DNA from: PALSA-1336 sp964592725
GTDB lineage: Bacteria > Patescibacteriota > Doudnabacteria > UBA920
NCBI GenBank assembly: GCA_964592725.1
Contig: CAZQFQ010000018.1
Coordinates: forward strand, 1-27,541
Direction of reading: 5' to 3'
Length of the DNA stretch: 27,541 nt
In this document: one piece after another, positions 1-7,016 of the stretch
How the letters are laid out: the number at the start of each line of letters is the position of its first letter
Numbering within the stretch: position 1 is the stretch's first letter
Notes under the pieces: model-generated
Databases searched by the model: none
What the model was told of the DNA's origin: nothing
The model's input: the letters and a program-made list of their open reading frames with translations, nothing else
Program-made: the position numbers and the translations under genes

Positions 1-83
1 AAAAGTACGAAATACGAAATATACGAAACCGAAGTTGATAAGTTTAGTATTTAGTATATTTAGTAACCTTTAGTATTTAGTAG
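1..83. repeat. Word-array spacer, TAGTATTTAGTA family (left end cut by window)
   Basis: Repeated TACGAAA words at 6-29 are followed by repeated TTTAGTA words at 44-83, ending with the 15-mer TTTAGTATTTAGTAG (69-83). The same 15-mer closes the spacers at 6347-6361 and 7775-7789. The left half of the inverted repeat lies mostly outside the window. It stops 17 bases before the rplB start and no Shine-Dalgarno sequence follows it. Confidence 0.8.
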
Positions 84-100
84 AAGCTACAAGCAAATTT

Positions 101-937
101 ATGGCCGTAAAGCTATACAAACCAACAAGTGCCGGAAGACGTATCCAATCGGTTACGGATTATTCGGTATTGTCCAAAAAGTACAAAACGCCCAAAGGGT
201 TGATTGTCAGCAAAGCCAAACCGGCCGGACGCAATAACAGCGGCAAAATTACCGTTCGCCATCAGGGCGGCGGCGCCATCCGCAAATCCAGAATTGTGGA
301 TTTTTCCCGTGCCGATAAAAAAGACATTCCGGCAAAAGTTTTGACGATTGAATACGACCCGACCCGCACCGCGTTTATTTCGTTAGTTTCCTACAATGAC
401 GGCAGCAAGCGCTTTATTTTAACGCCGCAAGGTTTGAAAGTTGGCGACAAAGTTATGTTCGGGGAAAGCGCGGAAATTTTGCCGGGCAATCGCCTGCAAT
501 TAAAAAATATTCCGGTCGGTTCATTTATTCACGATATAGAACTGGTTCCGGGCCAGGGCGGGAAAATTGCCCGCAGTGCCGGCGGATATGCTATATTACA
601 GACTGTGGAAGCCGGATATTCTTTGCTAAAAATGCCGAGCGGCGAAATTCGCAAAGTGCGCGAAACCTGTTTGGCAACCATCGGCCAGTTGGCTAACTCG
701 GATTGGATGAACGTAAGAATCGGCAAAGCCGGACGGATGCGCCATATGGGCTGGAGGCCGACCGTAAGAGGTAAGGTTATGAATCCGGTAGACCACCCGC
801 ACGGCGGTGGTGAAGGCCATAACCCAATCGGAATGAAATATCCAAAAACCCCGTGGGGGAAACATGCTTTGGGAGTTAAGACGAGATTGAAGAAAAAGTA
901 TAGTAATAGTTTTATTATCAAGAGACGTTCTAAATAA
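101..937 (+). CDS. rplB: 50S ribosomal protein L2 (uL2)
   Basis: Large-subunit protein L2, which binds 23S rRNA next to the peptidyl transferase centre. The 278-residue length is normal for the family. The N-terminal half carries the OB-fold part (KITVRHQGGGAIRK around residues 50-63). The C-terminal half carries the hallmark HPHGGGEGHNPIG (around 230-242), which includes the conserved histidine, and a basic tail. The ATG follows AAATTT with no Shine-Dalgarno, as in most genes of this operon. It is normally preceded by rplW, which would lie outside the window. Downstream, the usual rpsS is displaced by a word-array spacer and a lipoprotein gene. Confidence 0.98.
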   Translation: MAVKLYKPTSAGRRIQSVTDYSVLSKKYKTPKGLIVSKAKPAGRNNSGKITVRHQGGGAIRKSRIVDFSRADKKDIPAKVLTIEYDPTRTAFISLVSYNDGSKRFILTPQGLKVGDKVMFGESAEILPGNRLQLKNIPVGSFIHDIELVPGQGGKIARSAGGYAILQTVEAGYSLLKMPSGEIRKVRETCLATIGQLANSDWMNVRIGKAGRMRHMGWRPTVRGKVMNPVDHPHGGGEGHNPIGMKYPKTPWGKHALGVKTRLKKKYSNSFIIKRRSK

Positions 938-942
938 GCTAG

Positions 943-1026
943 CTTTACTAACTACTAATCTTTACGAATATACTAATGTGCGTTGTCAGGAGTTAGTATA
1001 TTAGTACCGATTAGTAGTTAGTAAAG
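943..1026. repeat. Word-array inverted repeat, TACTAA family
   Basis: Outer arms at 943-960 and 1009-1026 are a perfect 18-bp inverted repeat (CTTTACTAACTACTAATC and its complement). Inner arms at 967-976 and 993-1002 pair over 10 bp. The words are variants of TACTAA(T/C). It fills the rplB-lipoprotein spacer. No T-tract follows the outer stem, so it is not a typical intrinsic terminator. Confidence 0.9.
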
Positions 1027-1042
1027 ACAGTAGATTAATTTA

Positions 1043-2038
1043 ATGAAAAAGCTTTTAATCGCAATCCCATTCCTGTTCCTAGCCGCGGCCTGCAATAAGC
1101 AGACATCCCGGGTTCAGCCTGCACAAACATCGCAACCAATACAGGCGTCGTCATCGGCGCAAACACAACAACAACCGCAGGCAACGTCGACTGTTGATAC
1201 CACAAACTGGAAAACCTTCACTAGCAATTTTGGCTATCTGGTTAAATATCCTGATGGTTGGACGATACAAGATTTGAGCTATGCCTACAAAGGCAATAAT
1301 TCGATTGGATTTTGGATATTTGGTCCACAACGCAGTGGCTTGCCGGGAGCGACAGGTAAGGCATTTTTTGCAGAGCAGGGCTGTTATGATACTCAACAAT
1401 TAAAATTTACAGATTATTGTTATCAAAGTCAGGGTGAAGTTATTTCATTTGATTACCCCCAAAAACCAGGAGATCAGGCCGTAAATTTTGTTTCTTTGGA
1501 TGCAAGTTATATTAAGAGTACGCCTGAATACCAAACCGCCCAAATTATTTTAAGTACCGCAAAAATTGAAAATAGTGCAACTTCTGATTGGAAGACTTAT
1601 AACAACGATAAGTATGGATATCAAGTAATGTTTCCTTCTGATTCAGTATTGGCAACAGAAGATTTGAGTTTGGGAGCCGCCGGACATAAGATTGTGGAAA
1701 ATTTTCCTCCGAATGAGCCATTTATAACTATTTCAGAAGGATCCGCATATGTATCAATTTGTAATGACTGCGGCGATTATGGTCTGGGTATGACTGACAA
1801 AAAGTCAGCAGAACTAATCAATGTTAATGGAACAGAATTAAACGCATCGGGGTTTATATCTAGTGATTCTGACGGTAACAGCGAGATTTATTTTGTTGAC
1901 TTTCTCGGCAGTACCCCTAATGTTAGTATCAGATATGGATATCAGTCAGATTACGGAAAACCTCTGGAGCAAGGTGAAATAGATTCCGCAAATAAATTTG
2001 TTCATCAAATTCTTTCAACCTTTAAACTTACCAATTAA
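1043..2038 (+). CDS. Lipoprotein with two tandem PsbP-like repeats, inserted in the ribosomal operon
   Basis: 331 residues. The N-terminus is a lipoprotein signal: MKK, a hydrophobic stretch and the lipobox LAAAC with the modified cysteine at residue 17, so export and lipid anchoring are expected. A Q/S/T-rich linker (about residues 20-50) follows. Then come two similar units that start with WKTFTSNFGYLVKYP (about 56) and WKTYNNDKYGYQVMFP (about 183), each about 130 residues. The W-x-TY...YGY.V.YP pattern resembles PsbP-like domains found in Patescibacteria surface lipoproteins; that assignment is by pattern only. It sits between rplB and rpsS with 3 bases before rpsS, so it is probably co-transcribed with ribosomal genes. 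Its cargo or partner is unknown. Base composition looks more A+T-rich than the flanking genes, which fits a later insertion. Confidence 0.85.
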   Translation: MKKLLIAIPFLFLAAACNKQTSRVQPAQTSQPIQASSSAQTQQQPQATSTVDTTNWKTFTSNFGYLVKYPDGWTIQDLSYAYKGNNSIGFWIFGPQRSGLPGATGKAFFAEQGCYDTQQLKFTDYCYQSQGEVISFDYPQKPGDQAVNFVSLDASYIKSTPEYQTAQIILSTAKIENSATSDWKTYNNDKYGYQVMFPSDSVLATEDLSLGAAGHKIVENFPPNEPFITISEGSAYVSICNDCGDYGLGMTDKKSAELINVNGTELNASGFISSDSDGNSEIYFVDFLGSTPNVSIRYGYQSDYGKPLEQGEIDSANKFVHQILSTFKLTN

Positions 2039-2041
2039 CCT

Positions 2042-2374
2042 ATGAGCAGATCATCTAAAAAAGGACCATACGTAGACCCCAGAGTTTTAAAGAAAGTAAT
2101 GGCGGGGAAGGCCGGCAAGACCCAGATTAAGACTTGGTCGCGCGCCTGTAGTATAGCGCCGGAGTTTGTCGGGTTCACGTTTTTGGTGCATAATGGCAGG
2201 GTTCATGTGCCGGTATTCGTGACGGAAAATATGGTCGGACATAAATTGGGTGAATTCGCATTAACCAGAAAATTCCAGAGGCACGGCGGTAAAATGGCAA
2301 AAGAACAGGAAATGGCAAAAGCGGAAGCCGAGAAAGCAAAGATGAATGCCGCGAAGGAAGAACCTAAGAAGTAA
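2042..2374 (+). CDS. rpsS: 30S ribosomal protein S19 (uS19)
   Basis: Small-subunit head protein near the A-site finger. The N-terminus MSRSSKKGPYVDPRVLKKV and the core HNGRVHVPVFVTENMVGHKLGEFALTR are canonical. 110 residues against a usual 90-95: the extra length is an A/K/E-rich helical tail after RHGGKMAKEQ (about residues 86-110). The ATG lies only 3 bases after the lipoprotein stop, with no Shine-Dalgarno, so translation may depend on the upstream gene. The word-array spacer that normally separates genes here lies upstream of the lipoprotein instead. Confidence 0.97.
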   Translation: MSRSSKKGPYVDPRVLKKVMAGKAGKTQIKTWSRACSIAPEFVGFTFLVHNGRVHVPVFVTENMVGHKLGEFALTRKFQRHGGKMAKEQEMAKAEAEKAKMNAAKEEPKK

Positions 2375-2380
2375 ATTATT

Positions 2381-2501
2381 CTAATTAACCTAATTGTTCT
2401 AAGTACCCTAAAAAATATCCAATTTCCAATTCCCAAAGCTCCGCGGTTAGGCATTAGACATTTAGACATTCGTCATTGTTTAGAATAATTAGGTTAATTA
2501 G
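2381..2501. repeat. Word-array inverted repeat, CTAATTA family
   Basis: Left arm 2381-2402 and right arm 2480-2501 pair at 21 of 22 positions (CTAATTAACCTAATT then TTCTAA). The loop contains further words such as CATTAGACATTTAGACATT. The same words form the rpsE-rplO spacer at 9425-9560. It fills the rpsS-rplV gap of 156 bp. Confidence 0.88.
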
Positions 2502-2530
2502 AGCAATTAGAAATTTGTGTCCAATAACTT

Positions 2531-3109
2531 ATGCCAAAAGTAGCTACTACAAAACAATCGCCAACTTTAGTAAGAGCGTTCGCCCGGGATCTTCATATTG
2601 CTCCCAGAAAAATGCGCTTGGTAACGAATTTGGTCAAAAATATGAACGCCCTGGATGCCATGGTGCAACTTCAGCACACCGAAAAAAAGGCTTCGCCGAT
2701 GCTGATTAAGTTAATCCAGTCGGCTGTGGCCAATGCCAAGAATAACTTCTCTATGGATCCCCAGCACCTTTTTATAAAGAGCATTACCGCGGATATGGGC
2801 AAAGTGATGAAGCGTTACTTTCCCCGCGCCCGCGGAAGTGCTTTTGAAATCAAGCGCAAAATGAGCCACGTAAATATCGTGCTGGAAGAAAGAAAGAAAG
2901 GCAAAGCAAGCAAGGTCAAGGCAGGATTCCTGAACAAACCGAAAGCGGAAGAAGTAAAATCGGAGAACGTTGATCAGCAAAAGGCCGTTCACGAAAAGCC
3001 GGTTAAGGAAGAAGTCAAAAAGAGCCAAGTGTTCAGGACAGACGAGCAGATTAAGATGAACAAAGCCGCTAATAAGCGAAGGCTGTTTAATAGGAAAACA
3101 GGAGAATAA
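2531..3109 (+). CDS. rplV: 50S ribosomal protein L22 (uL22) with long charged C-terminal tail
   Basis: L22 lines the nascent-peptide exit tunnel. Residues 1-120 match the family: ARDLHIAPRKMRLVTNLVKNM near the start, then the tunnel hairpin region with MKRYFPRARGSAFEIKRKMSHVNIVL. The protein is 192 residues against about 110-120 usual. The last 70 or so residues are a K/E/V-rich extension (for example EEVKSENVDQQKAVHEKPVK) that ends RRLFNRKTGE, probably disordered and rRNA- or surface-bound. The stop lies 4 bases before the next ATG, and AGGAG near its end (3100-3104) serves as RBS for the next gene. Confidence 0.96.
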   Translation: MPKVATTKQSPTLVRAFARDLHIAPRKMRLVTNLVKNMNALDAMVQLQHTEKKASPMLIKLIQSAVANAKNNFSMDPQHLFIKSITADMGKVMKRYFPRARGSAFEIKRKMSHVNIVLEERKKGKASKVKAGFLNKPKAEEVKSENVDQQKAVHEKPVKEEVKKSQVFRTDEQIKMNKAANKRRLFNRKTGE

Positions 3110-3113
3110 AAAA

Positions 3114-3521
3114 ATGTCTGATCGAGACCCAAGTCCATATAGAGAAGACTACTCTCAAAGAATTAGAAAAACCGGTTTGACGGTTGATTATCTAAATGGT
3201 TTAGGTGGGTTGGCAATAAACTTAACTACGTGGAGGTTGAAACAATTTGGAAAGCTTGGCTATACCGAAGCAGATATAAAGTCCAAAATTGTTGAATTAT
3301 GTAAGAAAGTTAAGAAATATGAAGAAAGATATGCCGGTTCATCAATGCTAGATAGCATAACTGTAGAGAATAGGCCTTTGGTTGACGCAATAGATCAGCG
3401 AATTGACAAGATTAGAGAGTTTGGCAATCGACAGCCCGAAACTTTAACAGAAGCAGACCAGCAGACTATAGATAAGCTAATTGATGAGGTAGAAAGTGTT
3501 ATTAAAGAAGGTAAAGTTTAG
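3114..3521 (+). CDS. Unknown helical protein inserted between rplV and rpsC
   Basis: 135 residues, not recognised. It is predicted by eye to be all-helical and charged: an N-terminal DRDPSPYREDY segment, a glycine-containing hydrophobic stretch (YLNGLGGLAINLTTW, about 26-40), and two long amphipathic helices to the end (KSKIVELCKKVKKYEERY, then TIDKLIDEVESVIKEGKV). No signal peptide or membrane segment. It has one of the few clear Shine-Dalgarno sequences here, AGGAG at 3100-3104, 9 bases before ATG. rpsC follows 32 bp later. The canonical order has rplV directly before rpsC, so this is an insertion, and the expected word-array spacer is reduced to a short ATTAGAAATTTATTT remnant. Confidence 0.8.
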   Translation: MSDRDPSPYREDYSQRIRKTGLTVDYLNGLGGLAINLTTWRLKQFGKLGYTEADIKSKIVELCKKVKKYEERYAGSSMLDSITVENRPLVDAIDQRIDKIREFGNRQPETLTEADQQTIDKLIDEVESVIKEGKV

Positions 3522-3553
3522 AAATTAGAAATTTATTTGAGATTTAAACGATT

Positions 3554-4237
3554 ATGGGACACAAGATTAACCCTACATCATTCCGAATGAATATTACCGA
3601 AGGCTGGAAATCCAGGTGGTTTTCCAAGGGGCATTTTTCCAAACAGTTGATGGAAGACGTAAAAATCCGCGAATATCTGGAACTGCATTTAAAGAAAGCG
3701 GGATTGGTTAGAATTGACATTGAAAGATTAAACGACGGAACCATCACTGTAATTATAAAAACCACCAAACCCGGATTGATTATCGGCAAAGGCGGCGCGG
3801 GGATAGAGGAACTGAAAAAGAAAGTTAAAGCCAAATTGGGCATTAAGCAGGAGCTGAAGATTAATATAGAGGAAGTCCGCGACATAAATTTGCAGGCCCA
3901 GGTAATTGCCAACGGCATTGCGGAACAGCTGGAAAAGCGCGTGGCCTTCCGCAGGCTGATGAAGCAGAGCCTGGAACAGATTATGAACGCCGGAGCCAAA
4001 GGAGCGAAAGTCGCCATCGGCGGACGATTGAATGGTGCTGATATCGCGCGCACCGAACATTTGTCCAACGGAAAAATCCCTTTACATACCTTGCGCGCTG
4101 ACATTGACTTTGCCCGCTCAACGGCATTTACCACTTACGGCACGGTTGGAATAAAAGTTTGGATATACAAGGGAGATGTGTTTGAGGATAAAAAGTCCGG
4201 TGGGAAAGTAAAAGTTATAGAACAGGAGAAAGTTTAA
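3554..4237 (+). CDS. rpsC: 30S ribosomal protein S3 (uS3)
   Basis: Head protein of the small subunit at the mRNA entry channel. MGHKINPTSFR is the canonical N-terminus. The KH domain shows IIGKGGAGIEELKKKV (about residues 76-91), with the GKGG RNA-binding loop. The C-terminal domain has GRLNGADIARTEHLSNGKIPLHTLRADIDFA and ends with GIKVWIYKGD plus a short charged tail. 227 residues is in the normal range. No Shine-Dalgarno sequence is visible before the ATG. Confidence 0.98.
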   Translation: MGHKINPTSFRMNITEGWKSRWFSKGHFSKQLMEDVKIREYLELHLKKAGLVRIDIERLNDGTITVIIKTTKPGLIIGKGGAGIEELKKKVKAKLGIKQELKINIEEVRDINLQAQVIANGIAEQLEKRVAFRRLMKQSLEQIMNAGAKGAKVAIGGRLNGADIARTEHLSNGKIPLHTLRADIDFARSTAFTTYGTVGIKVWIYKGDVFEDKKSGGKVKVIEQEKV

Positions 4238-4249
4238 TTAATTTTTTTA

Positions 4250-4344
4250 TCCACTGATGCACAGATAACACAGATACACAGTAGGTTTTGCCAAAATTTA
4301 CAGCAAGACAAACTGTGTATCTGTGGAATCGGTGAATCTGTGGA
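4250..4344. repeat. Word-array inverted repeat, CACAGAT family
   Basis: CACAGATACACAGT (4269-4282) pairs perfectly over 14 bp with 4312-4325. Flanking variants of CACAGAT/ATCTGTG extend the arms to TCCAC at 4250 and GTGGA at 4344. The same word builds the spacer at 17272-17371. It fills the rpsC-rplP gap and ends 8 bases before the rplP start. Confidence 0.9.
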
Positions 4345-4352
4345 CAATAACT

Positions 4353-4769
4353 ATGTTTATCCCAAAAAAACTTAAACACCGCAAGCATCACCGCGGGACT
4401 ACCAAAGGGCAGGCCACGGCCGGAGCCGAAATTGCGTTTGGGCAGTTTGCCCTAAAGGCTATGGAAAGTTCCTGGGTGACGGCCCGGCAAATTGAAGCCG
4501 CCAGGCGCGCTATGACCAGATACGTCCAGCGCGGCGGAAAAATTTGGATTCGCGTGTTTGCCGACAAGCCGGTAACCCTGCACGGAAACGAAAGCCCGAT
4601 GGGCGGCGGAAAAGGCGCGGTGGACCACTTTGTCAGTGTTGTAAAAAAGGGCAAGATTTTATTTGAAATGGACGGCGTAACCAAAGAGCAGGCGCAGGAA
4701 GCCATGAGGCTGGCCAGCTACAAGTTACCGGTGAAGTCAAGATTTTTAACCAAGGAACACCAGGGATAA
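4353..4769 (+). CDS. rplP: 50S ribosomal protein L16 (uL16)
   Basis: L16 helps shape the A-site tRNA pocket. It starts MFIPKKLKHRKHHRG, the typical L16 N-terminus. An upstream in-frame GTG at 4323 lies inside the word-array spacer and would add ten unrelated residues, so ATG at 4353 is chosen. The core has GQFALKAMESSWVTARQIEAARRAMTR and the conserved loop FADKPVT, then PMGGGKGAVDHFV. 138 residues, normal length. No Shine-Dalgarno sequence; the start follows CAATAACT. Confidence 0.97.
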   Translation: MFIPKKLKHRKHHRGTTKGQATAGAEIAFGQFALKAMESSWVTARQIEAARRAMTRYVQRGGKIWIRVFADKPVTLHGNESPMGGGKGAVDHFVSVVKKGKILFEMDGVTKEQAQEAMRLASYKLPVKSRFLTKEHQG

Positions 4770-4772
4770 GGA

Positions 4773-4841
4773 AGTAGCTGGTAGCTGATTAGCTTATTAG
4801 GCCAAACACCTAAAAAGCTACAACCTACAAGCTAAGAAGCT
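4773..4841. repeat. Word-array inverted repeat, TAGCT family (weak)
   Basis: TAGCTGGTAGCTGATTAGC on the left faces AGCTACAACCTACAAGCTAAGAAGCT-like words on the right (given here as variants of AGCTAC/AAGCT). Pairing is patchier than in other spacers. It fills the rplP-rpmC gap and runs to within 5 bases of the rpmC start. Confidence 0.6.
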
Positions 4842-4845
4842 TTTT

Positions 4846-5040
4846 ATGAAGTACAAAGAGTTAACAACTAAAACCGAAGCGGAAGTCAGACAGCTTTTAA
4901 TCGAACTTCGTTTAAAGAGCCACGACTTGTCGGTTAAGCTTAGGTTGAATCAGCTGAAAAACACCAAAGAACTTGGCGCGGTTAAGAAAGATATTGCCAA
5001 GATAATGTTTTATTTACATTCACAAAAGGGCAAACAATAG
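4846..5040 (+). CDS. rpmC: 50S ribosomal protein L29 (uL29)
   Basis: A small two-helix protein near the tunnel exit. 64 residues, normal for L29. The pattern MKYKELTTKTEAEVRQLLIELR, then LRLNQLKNTKELGAVKKDIAKI matches the family hairpin with the conserved (Q/L)LKNT segment followed by the second helix. It lies between rplP and rpsQ as expected. The start ATG follows a T-run with no Shine-Dalgarno. Confidence 0.95.
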   Translation: MKYKELTTKTEAEVRQLLIELRLKSHDLSVKLRLNQLKNTKELGAVKKDIAKIMFYLHSQKGKQ

Positions 5041-5052
5041 CAATCCAATTTT

Positions 5053-5126
5053 GGCGTCATCCTGAACGCAGTGAAGGATCTCAAACAAGTAGAAAAGAGA
5101 TTCCTCGCTCCGCTCGGAATGACGCC
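5053..5126. repeat. GGCGTCAT inverted-repeat element, copy 1
   Basis: Arms 5053-5082 and 5097-5126 are complementary at 23 of 30 positions, starting GGCGTCAT on each strand and ending GATCTC/GAGATT at a 14-base loop. Related elements occur at 23962-24059 and 26576-26656. This differs from the word arrays: one unit, G+C-rich, REP-like. It fills the rpmC-rpsQ gap. Confidence 0.88.
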
Positions 5127-5143
5127 GAGAGGAAAACTAATTT

Positions 5144-5389
5144 ATGGAATCTACATCAAAAAAACAGCAATTAATAGGCATAGTAGTTTCCGACAAGATG
5201 GACAAGACCGTCGTGGTTAAGGTTGACATGAGGAAACGCCATCCCAAATACAAGAAAGCTTATACCATTTCCAAAAAATTCAAAGCGCACGACGAACAGG
5301 AAGAGTACAAAATCGGGGACCGCGTGGTTATAGAATCCATCCGGCCGATGAGTAAGGAGAAGAAGTTCAAGGTTATTAGTAAAGCGTAA
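5144..5389 (+). CDS. rpsQ: 30S ribosomal protein S17 (uS17)
   Basis: A primary 16S rRNA binder with an OB fold. QQLIGIVVSDKMDKTVVVKV is canonical for S17, followed by RKRHPKYKKAYTISKKFKAHDE and the C-terminal KIGDRVVIESIRPMSKEKKFKV. 81 residues, normal. The start is at 5144. A GAGAGG lies about 13 bases upstream inside the end of the repeat, too far to be a good ribosome binding site. Confidence 0.97.
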   Translation: MESTSKKQQLIGIVVSDKMDKTVVVKVDMRKRHPKYKKAYTISKKFKAHDEQEEYKIGDRVVIESIRPMSKEKKFKVISKA

Positions 5390-5398
5390 TAAGCAGAT

Positions 5399-5461
5399 CG
5401 GCTAATCAGTTTATCAGCGAATCAGTCGCTGATCAACTGGCGAGCTGATTAGCTGATAAAC
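5399..5461. repeat. Word-array inverted repeat, GCTGAT family
   Basis: GCTAATCAG (5401-5409) pairs with CTGATTAGC (5445-5453), and GTTTATCAGC (5409-5418) with GCTGATAAAC (5452-5461). A central GCGAATCAGTCGCTGATC uses the same word. GCTGAT words also occur as direct repeats at 18062-18097. It ends 4 bases before the rplN start. Confidence 0.82.
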
Positions 5462-5465
5462 ACCC

Positions 5466-5858
5466 ATGCTCCAAGTGCGATCATATATTAAAATAGCGGA
5501 CAATACCGGCGCGAAAGTCGTGAATGTTTTCAGCGTCAACGGAAAAAACAGCAATCGGTTCGCGCGCATCGGCGATATTGTGGCAGGTTCCGTAAGGCAG
5601 GTTTCACCGAACGCCAACATTAAAAAAGGCGACAAAGTTTACGCGGTAATTGTGCGGCTTCGCAAGGAAATTCGCCGCAAGGACGGCAGCTACATCCGCT
5701 TTGACGAAAACGCCGGCGTATTGGTGGACAAAGAATCGGGCGAGCCAAAAGGCACCCGCATTTTCGGCCCCATCCCCAGAGAAATCCGGGAAAAAGCCAA
5801 GGGCAATTGGGAAGACGGGTTTAAGAAGATAGTATCGCTCGCTCCGGAAGTAATTTAA
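5466..5858 (+). CDS. rplN: 50S ribosomal protein L14 (uL14)
   Basis: L14 sits at the subunit interface. The N-terminus MLQVRSYIKIADNTGAKVV and the core SYIRFDENAGVLVDKESGEPKGTRIFGPIPREIRE are canonical. 130 residues against the usual 122: the extra residues lie just before the C-terminus, where EKAKGNWEDGFKKIVSLAPEVI replaces a shorter family sequence, an insertion of roughly 8 residues. The ATG follows the word-array repeat by 4 bases, without a Shine-Dalgarno. Confidence 0.97.
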   Translation: MLQVRSYIKIADNTGAKVVNVFSVNGKNSNRFARIGDIVAGSVRQVSPNANIKKGDKVYAVIVRLRKEIRRKDGSYIRFDENAGVLVDKESGEPKGTRIFGPIPREIREKAKGNWEDGFKKIVSLAPEVI

Positions 5859-5862
5859 ATGA

Positions 5863-5961
5863 ATCGAATCTACGAATGGAACGAATCAACGAATCCCTAC
5901 GAAGCAACGAATTCGTAATTCGTAGAGATTCGCAAATTCGTCCGGATTCGTAAATTCGATT
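5863..5961. repeat. Word-array inverted repeat, ACGAATC family, copy A
   Basis: The left half repeats AATCGAATCTACGAAT, AACGAATC and ACGAATCC; the right half repeats ATTCGTAGAGATTCGC, ATTCGTCCGGATTCG and AAATTCGATT. The two halves pair along most of their length. The left arm is nearly identical over 40 bases or so to the spacer at 8816-8912. It fills the rplN-rplX gap. Confidence 0.9.
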
Positions 5962-5970
5962 AATGTATAT

Positions 5971-6288
5971 ATGAATAAACTCAGAATAAAAACCGGTGAT
6001 ACCGTCAAGCTCCTGTCCGGCAAGGACAAGGGCAAGACCGGCAAGGTAATAAAGGTTTTCCCCAAAACGGGCAAGCTCGTGGTTGAAGGCGTCAACACGC
6101 ATACCAGGTTTGAACGTTCCAAGCAAGCCGGAAACTCGGGAAAGAAAGTTACTTTCTTTGCCTCGCTGTTTGCTTCCAAGGTTATGCTGGTGGACCCGAA
6201 TTCCGGAAACCCCACAAGAATTTCGTTTACCTTTTTAGAAAACGGTAACAAGCAGAGAATAGGGAAGGACAGCGGCAAGGCTATATAG
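5971..6288 (+). CDS. rplX: 50S ribosomal protein L24 (uL24)
   Basis: L24 is an assembly-initiator protein of the large subunit with a KOW motif. RIKTGDTVKLLSGKDKGKTGKVIKV is the KOW region (about residues 4-28). It is followed by VVEGVNTHTRFERSKQAG and a C-terminal PNSGNPTRISFTFLENGNKQRIGKDSGKAI that carries the family's late beta-strands. 105 residues, normal. The ATG at 5971 follows GTATAT, with no Shine-Dalgarno. Confidence 0.96.
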   Translation: MNKLRIKTGDTVKLLSGKDKGKTGKVIKVFPKTGKLVVEGVNTHTRFERSKQAGNSGKKVTFFASLFASKVMLVDPNSGNPTRISFTFLENGNKQRIGKDSGKAI

Positions 6289-6294
6289 CCTTCT

Positions 6295-6361
6295 CTACTA
6301 AATACTAAACTTATATCCCGTTTCGTATTTCGTATATTTAGTACCCTTTAGTATTTAGTAG
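6295..6361. repeat. Word-array inverted repeat, TAGTATTTAGTA family
   Basis: The perfect 15-bp arms CTACTAAATACTAAA (6295-6309) and its complement (6347-6361) enclose TTATATCCCGTTTCGTATTTCGTATA. The same arms and the same centre recur at 7697-7789, and the right half at 1-83. It fills the rplX-rplE gap. Confidence 0.92.
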
Positions 6362-6381
6362 AAAAATTTATTGGTAAATTT

Positions 6382-6921
6382 ATGGAAAGACTCCAGGAAC
6401 AATACAACAAGAAAATCGCCCCGGCTTTAAAAGAGAAGTTCGCTTTTAAGAATGTTATGCAGGTGCCGAAGGTTTTAAAAGTTATCGTTAACGTCGGCGT
6501 GGGCAAATTTAAGGAAGATAAAAAAAAGATTGACCAGATTGTGGAAGACGTCAAAAAAATTACCGGCCAGGCGCCCGTTAAGGCCAAAGCCCGCAAATCC
6601 ATCGCCGGTTTTAAAGTCAGGGAAAATCAGGTGGTGGGCGTGAATTGCACGTTAAGAGGTTTTAGGATGTACAGCTTTTTGGACAAACTGGTAAACGTCG
6701 CCCTGCCCAGAGTCCGCGATTTTCAGGGCATTTCACCGGATGCGTTTGACGGCAGGGGAAATTATCATTTGGGGCTCAAAGAACAGCTGGTTTTTCCGGA
6801 AATATCCTCGGAAAGTTTGGAAAATGTATTTGGGCTGGAAGTCTCGGTAGTCACCAACGCAAAAAAGGACGCTCCGGCAAGAGAATTATTAACGCAAATG
6901 GGATTTCCATTCAAGAAATGA
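6382..6921 (+). CDS. rplE: 50S ribosomal protein L5 (uL5)
   Basis: L5 binds 5S rRNA and contacts P-site tRNA. MERLQEQYNKKIAPALKEKF is the canonical start. PKVLKVIVNVGVGKF, then GQAPVKAKARKSIAGFKVREN and TLRGFRMYSFLDKLVNVALPRVRDFQG follow. The end ARELLTQMGFPFKK is typical. 179 residues, normal. The TGA stop (6919-6921) is the first codon-sized part of the following word-array repeat (TGACAAAATTG). Confidence 0.98.
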   Translation: MERLQEQYNKKIAPALKEKFAFKNVMQVPKVLKVIVNVGVGKFKEDKKKIDQIVEDVKKITGQAPVKAKARKSIAGFKVRENQVVGVNCTLRGFRMYSFLDKLVNVALPRVRDFQGISPDAFDGRGNYHLGLKEQLVFPEISSESLENVFGLEVSVVTNAKKDAPARELLTQMGFPFKK

Positions 6922-7009
6922 CAAAATTGAACATAATTGACAAAAATGACAAAAATAAACTGCAGTAAATTTTGTTCAATTATTTAAATTTTATTTAATT
7001 TTGTTCAAT
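6919..7009. repeat. Word-array inverted repeat, TTGACAAAA family, copy A
   Basis: The left half has TGACAAAATTGAAC, ATAATTGACAAAAATGAC and AAAAATAAA; the right half has AAATTTTGTTCAATTATTT and TTAATTTTGTTCAAT. The family recurs at 24486-24582. It is A+T-rich and starts inside the rplE stop codon. Confidence 0.82.
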
Positions 7010-7016
7010 ACCATTT

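Noticed and set aside
529..921. Long reverse frame opposite rplB (130 codons), and similar reverse frames opposite rpsC (3544-4134), rplF (7926-8399) and rpsE (8895-9383)
   Set aside because: Each lies entirely or nearly so in a conserved gene on the other strand; the proteins show no family pattern and no ribosome binding site.
4323..4352. GTG start for rplP, and likewise GTG 17360, TTG 12922, TTG 21345, ATG 24037 and ATG 25677 for their genes
   Set aside because: Each extends the protein into a repeat, palindrome or spacer with no family match; the later ATG gives the canonical N-terminus.
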